The position numbers and the translations under genes were made by a program. A stretch of 64,000 nucleotides of DNA from Gonatopus flavifemur. Taxonomy: Eukaryota > Arthropoda > Insecta > Hymenoptera > Dryinidae. The notes beneath the pieces were generated by a model that worked only from the letters and a program-made list of their open reading frames with translations, was not told where the DNA came from and searched no databases. Where the stretch lies: the NCBI GenBank assembly GCA_018340375.1, contig JAFFJZ010000007.1, forward strand, positions 9,238,001 through 9,302,000, in the 5' to 3' direction. This document shows, in pieces, positions 60,350 through 64,000 of the stretch (position 1 is the stretch's first letter; each line of letters opens with the position of its first letter).

Positions 60350-62480
60350 AGAATCAGAAGAAGACTCGGATTATCCTTGAAAATTCTGTGTTATCTATGT
60401 TACACGATTTATCTTGTATGAAGAAATGCTTATTATGAAACAAAATCTTTGTTGTGCGACGAAGAGAAGAACAAGAAACACATAATGTGTAGTATCCAAA
60501 ATCCAAAGTTTCTGATCTCATATCGACATAATATTAATCGTAGGAAATGCGTTCAATATCGTATATAGTTGTTCGATATCTCCAGTGCACATAATTATTT
60601 CTAGAGGTAAACTGATCGCCATTGCCGCACATTTATCAAGTCATTTTCAACAGCAAAATAGAACCATTATGTTGTATTTCGCCTAGGGCTCTTATTCGAT
60701 CCTTGACCATCATCGATGGCTCAATCATCACTCGTGGAATCAAAATACTAAACATACTCATGGCTTTGCTAGATAACAATTTAACAAAGTATTTTTTCCT
60801 TCACAATAAAAAGAGAAAGTCGTTGTGAAAAGAATATTGTACTCGTTCTCACAAAGGGTTATAGATTCTCATCGATTATGCGTGTATTACAAGGACAACC
60901 ACTCGCGCGTGTAACAACATACTGCGACTCTGGAAAAAAACAAATGTTTCCAAATTTGCAATTCTTCCAGTTTTTTTTTCATTCAGCGCACCGCTCAGTT
61001 TTGTATCAATTTCTCTAACGCGATGGCGTTATATATATATATATATATTGTGATACCCGCGAAGTGAGAGTGGTTGCGTCACACGATGATTAATTTCACA
61101 CTGAATTGTCGATTATTGTCCATACTCCATCGCAAAGGGGTAACGAAACAATTGCATCATATGACAAATTCACACAGCTATTTGTTCTGAAATTCATATC
61201 GTGCATCATTTTTAATTCACGCTGAGAATAGTATCGATTATCCGCCAGCTAGAGAAATAATATACTACCATCGTGACGAAATTATAGTTTTATGTTCTGT
61301 CAGTTCTGTAACCATCGAACGTTTATCAAGCTATCGGAAAAAGAAATACCGCACAAGACCGTGGGAATTATTCTCTTCCCTTTGTTTATTTTATTTTCTT
61401 TGTGTTATATCGAATTTTATGACGTTGGATTCGTTGTTATCACCGGTACCGGTCTAAATGCGTTTCGTACTCCGTCTATCGATTGTCCAGAAGGTGCCAG
61501 AAGGTATAAACGTAAAGCAATTATCGTGTCAATTGTGTTTATCACCGATTATGAAATTTCTCCGCGAATGAATTCTTTATAGAATTGCTACAGATCGTTA
61601 TTACAATCCAGTTACATCAGATCTTTGTAACTTTGGAATATAAACGAAATGTATTCGGTTGTTTTATATTCTTCTCCTGTGCGACATCGCGTGAGCACAC
61701 GAGACAGTTTTCAATCTAGGTTAGTTGGAAGTAATACTTTCCACAGATAGAACTCTCTAACTACGAACCTTCCTCAGAGAGAATAAATTATTGAATAATA
61801 ATTTTTAGTTACTTCGAGTTCAAATTTCAATTATTATCTTCCAATATTTTGTATATAGTATCCATAGGATACAGAGTAATGAACTTTCATTTATCATATT
61901 CTGAAGATCGAATTTGAATGAAACTGTATTAAAATTGAAAATTTCCAACTGAAATTCAGGGTATTGCCATTACTATTCCATCCACAGTACTTTAATGAGA
62001 TCTGATTATTTTCATTCCGCTCACGAATGGGCCGTGTGATTTTAACAAGTCGAATGGAAGTTCTCTAACCACCTCTTTCTGGCTTTCTGACCATCCAGCC
62101 GGATTGGAGAAGATGCCCAAAGGCTGCACAGCGTTTAAAGACCGGTTTCGAACCAGTTCGTGCACCGCTGCACGTGTATCAGTGAACTCACATATTTATT
62201 CACGCAGAGACATATGCTCCGTCGTTCTTGTTGGAAAACATCAAATTAATCTCGTCTCGTCTCGCGGAAGTCTTCTTTGGTCGTAGTAAAGAGTGTTTCA
62301 TACATGTTTTCTCGACTCTTAACTTTGCGGAACAACCGCAACGATTCATTCAACGACGACAATAACAATAACAATAACAACAAAGATGGGGGACTTGCAT
62401 TCTCGATTCCTCACCTTGGGAATCGGAAGTTCCCTCTTTTTTCTTTTTTTTTCCTTTTTTTTTATATACCTCGCGAACGA
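60350..62480. other. No supported gene
   Basis: A minus-strand acceptor-like TTTGTTTTTTTCCAG lies near 60937 but the following sequence cannot be joined in frame to the 59667-60304 exons. An AT tract is at 61030-61048. A (GTT/AAC)-rich tract is at about 62366-62384, then a T/C-rich tract at 62435-62463. Confidence 0.4.
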
Positions 62481-62483
62481 TAA

Positions 62484-62819
62484 ATGGATTTTCGTGCCGG
62501 CACGAATTTTACCGTTACCCGACCCAGTTCGAAGGCCCAAGGCACCGAGACGCCACCGACGCAACCACCACCGCTGCCACAAGTGCCAGAAATTAATTTT
62601 CATCCTCTTTTGAAGTCTCTCCTGCTGAGAATCAACCACTTTTTTTTATCCATCGACGTGTTGTATTCGAATGCACGTTCATTAGTCATCAGTTTCATCG
62701 AGCTTAATCAATTGGTACGAGGCCGAGGATTTGATTATTCGATTCGATCTGTTCAACAATTATTGATTCGATTGGAAAAGATTTGGATAAAAAGTCAGGC
62801 TCGAGGACGAGAAGTATAA
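62484..62819 (+). CDS. Weak candidate ORF, unknown product
   Basis: A 111-codon ATG-to-TAA frame in a locally GC-rich stretch, preceded by a long polypyrimidine tract. It starts MDFRAGTNFTVTRPSSKAQG, then has a proline-rich part (TPPTQPPPLPQVPE) and a helical, hydrophobic and basic C-terminal half (RSVQQLLIRLEKIWIKSQAR). No domain is recognised. An overlapping frame and the opposite strand are also open over the GC-rich part, which weakens the case. Confidence 0.2.
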   Translation: MDFRAGTNFTVTRPSSKAQGTETPPTQPPPLPQVPEINFHPLLKSLLLRINHFFLSIDVLYSNARSLVISFIELNQLVRGRGFDYSIRSVQQLLIRLEKIWIKSQARGREV

Positions 62820-64000
62820 AGCGATAAAGTTTGTTGAATAATGTCAATTATCAGGTGATGGATGATACGATGTGCAGACCTGTAATCAAATTTGGAACAT
62901 TGGTCATTTGTCGTTACATGTATTTGCTGATGAGAAGAGGATAATTCTTGTATCGTATTACTCGTCCAAGAAGGTGGAGTAATTATTATGTAAATTACGT
63001 AATGCCGGATGTCGCGGGTTCTACATTGAGAGAAATTTGATTGCTATATTTATAACGTGGAATTGCAGTTGGAATTTCGCAGATGTAGGTTTCAAACTAG
63101 GACCCCCTGGCGCACTAAAAGAAAATTTATAATTTCTACCAAGAACGTGTTGTTTTCTACCTAATATACTAGATTTTAGAACATTTCATGTGGCAAACAC
63201 ATTGCGAAGTTATTTTGTTTTTATAATATCGTCAGCAACATTTCAATAACAAACAACAGATTTAGAAAACTGCAGTGCCGAAACGAATGAAACTGGAGCA
63301 AAATGTTGAAATAAAATCGGAGAAAAGAAACAAGAGTAGAGAGCGTAAGTTGGAAAGAAAAAATGATTGCGTCAGTGAAAATATAACAGAAAAAAAACAA
63401 AAATGAAGTATGACGATTGATTGAATCCCATACCTAAAGATTGATTAACTGACACTGGAAAGCGTGTAATTACAATGATTTATCTTCAATAATTTACGCT
63501 GCTCTGTTTCATGACTGAATTATTGTAGCACCAGATTTAATCCGAAGAAACCTCGTATCTCTTGATTTCCGATAATTTTGATTTCATACGGTCAATTGAA
63601 TGATTAATTGTTTTGGTAACGTATTTTGCTGTGGTTAACTCGTAAAATTGAATATCCACCTTCATCTTTGAAATTGTTAATTATATGGGATTAAATATGT
63701 AATCCGATTGATCAACTTTGATTAAAACGGTCTTCCGTTGCTGCATTTGCATCACTATTTTCAAAAGAATTTGCATTTATTCGTATTAACTATCTTGTGA
63801 ATGAATTATTACTTGGGACGTGTAAATTTTCTTCTACAATTTATCCGTAGATCATATGAAATATGATCTAATTGCATGGAGAGGAATAGAAAAGTTATTC
63901 GATTTAAATCGATGCTCTAATTGTATCGTATTTGTCGATTAGCATGGAAGCGGAATATCGATTTTCATGTTTGAAAGTTCGCTTTACGCTTCTCTTTTAA
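62820..64000. other. No gene seen
   Basis: AT-rich DNA without supported exons, elements or RNA genes. Confidence 0.5.

Noticed and set aside
1..64000. tRNA, rRNA or CRISPR features
   Set aside because: I looked for GGTTCGA-type T-arms, conserved rRNA words and regularly spaced direct repeats and found none; the tandem arrays here are transposon- or microsatellite-derived.

Overview
This is a eukaryotic, AT-rich and gene-poor window, most likely from an insect and possibly a hymenopteran. The evidence is a mariner of the type common in bees, ants and wasps, a piggyBac-type transposase tail, many hAT and TA-target miniature transposons, splice signals with CTAAT branch points, and CpG that does not look depleted. 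There are no bacterial-type operons. No long uninterrupted gene exists; almost every open frame is chance.

Layout. 0-9 kb: empty DNA with one weak 110-codon frame (1802-2134), two diverged tandem duplications, a piggyBac zinc-finger remnant (4067-4309) and the first copy of an unusual satellite-bearing transposon (5621-6973) that itself carries a hAT insertion. 9-20 kb: two TATA-type candidate promoters (about 9.35 and 19.49 kb), several hairpin MITEs, and a strong splice donor at 19925/19926. 20-31 kb: more hairpin MITEs, then the first of three plus-strand recursive-splice signatures (29584) and a GC-rich, coding-like island. 31.36-35.34 kb: a mariner invaded by three other elements (a hAT MITE, a Mutator-like element and a second satellite-bearing element), each identifiable from its target duplication. 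35-56 kb: mostly empty, with a 1.04-kb element (43841-44878), a 386-bp hairpin (45328-45713) and the second recursive-splice signature (49695). 56-64 kb: a possible acidic plus-strand exon (56415), two hairpin MITEs, the third recursive-splice signature (59226) and a possible three-exon minus-strand gene (59667-60304).

Interpretation. Three plus-strand sites at 29.58, 49.69 and 59.23 kb have a polypyrimidine tract with YAG directly joined to GTRNGT. Each is followed 35-67 nt later by a second GTGAGT donor. I read much of the window as one very long plus-strand intron removed stepwise by recursive splicing, perhaps starting from a first exon near 19.5-19.9 kb and full of nested transposons. 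The host gene is not identified.
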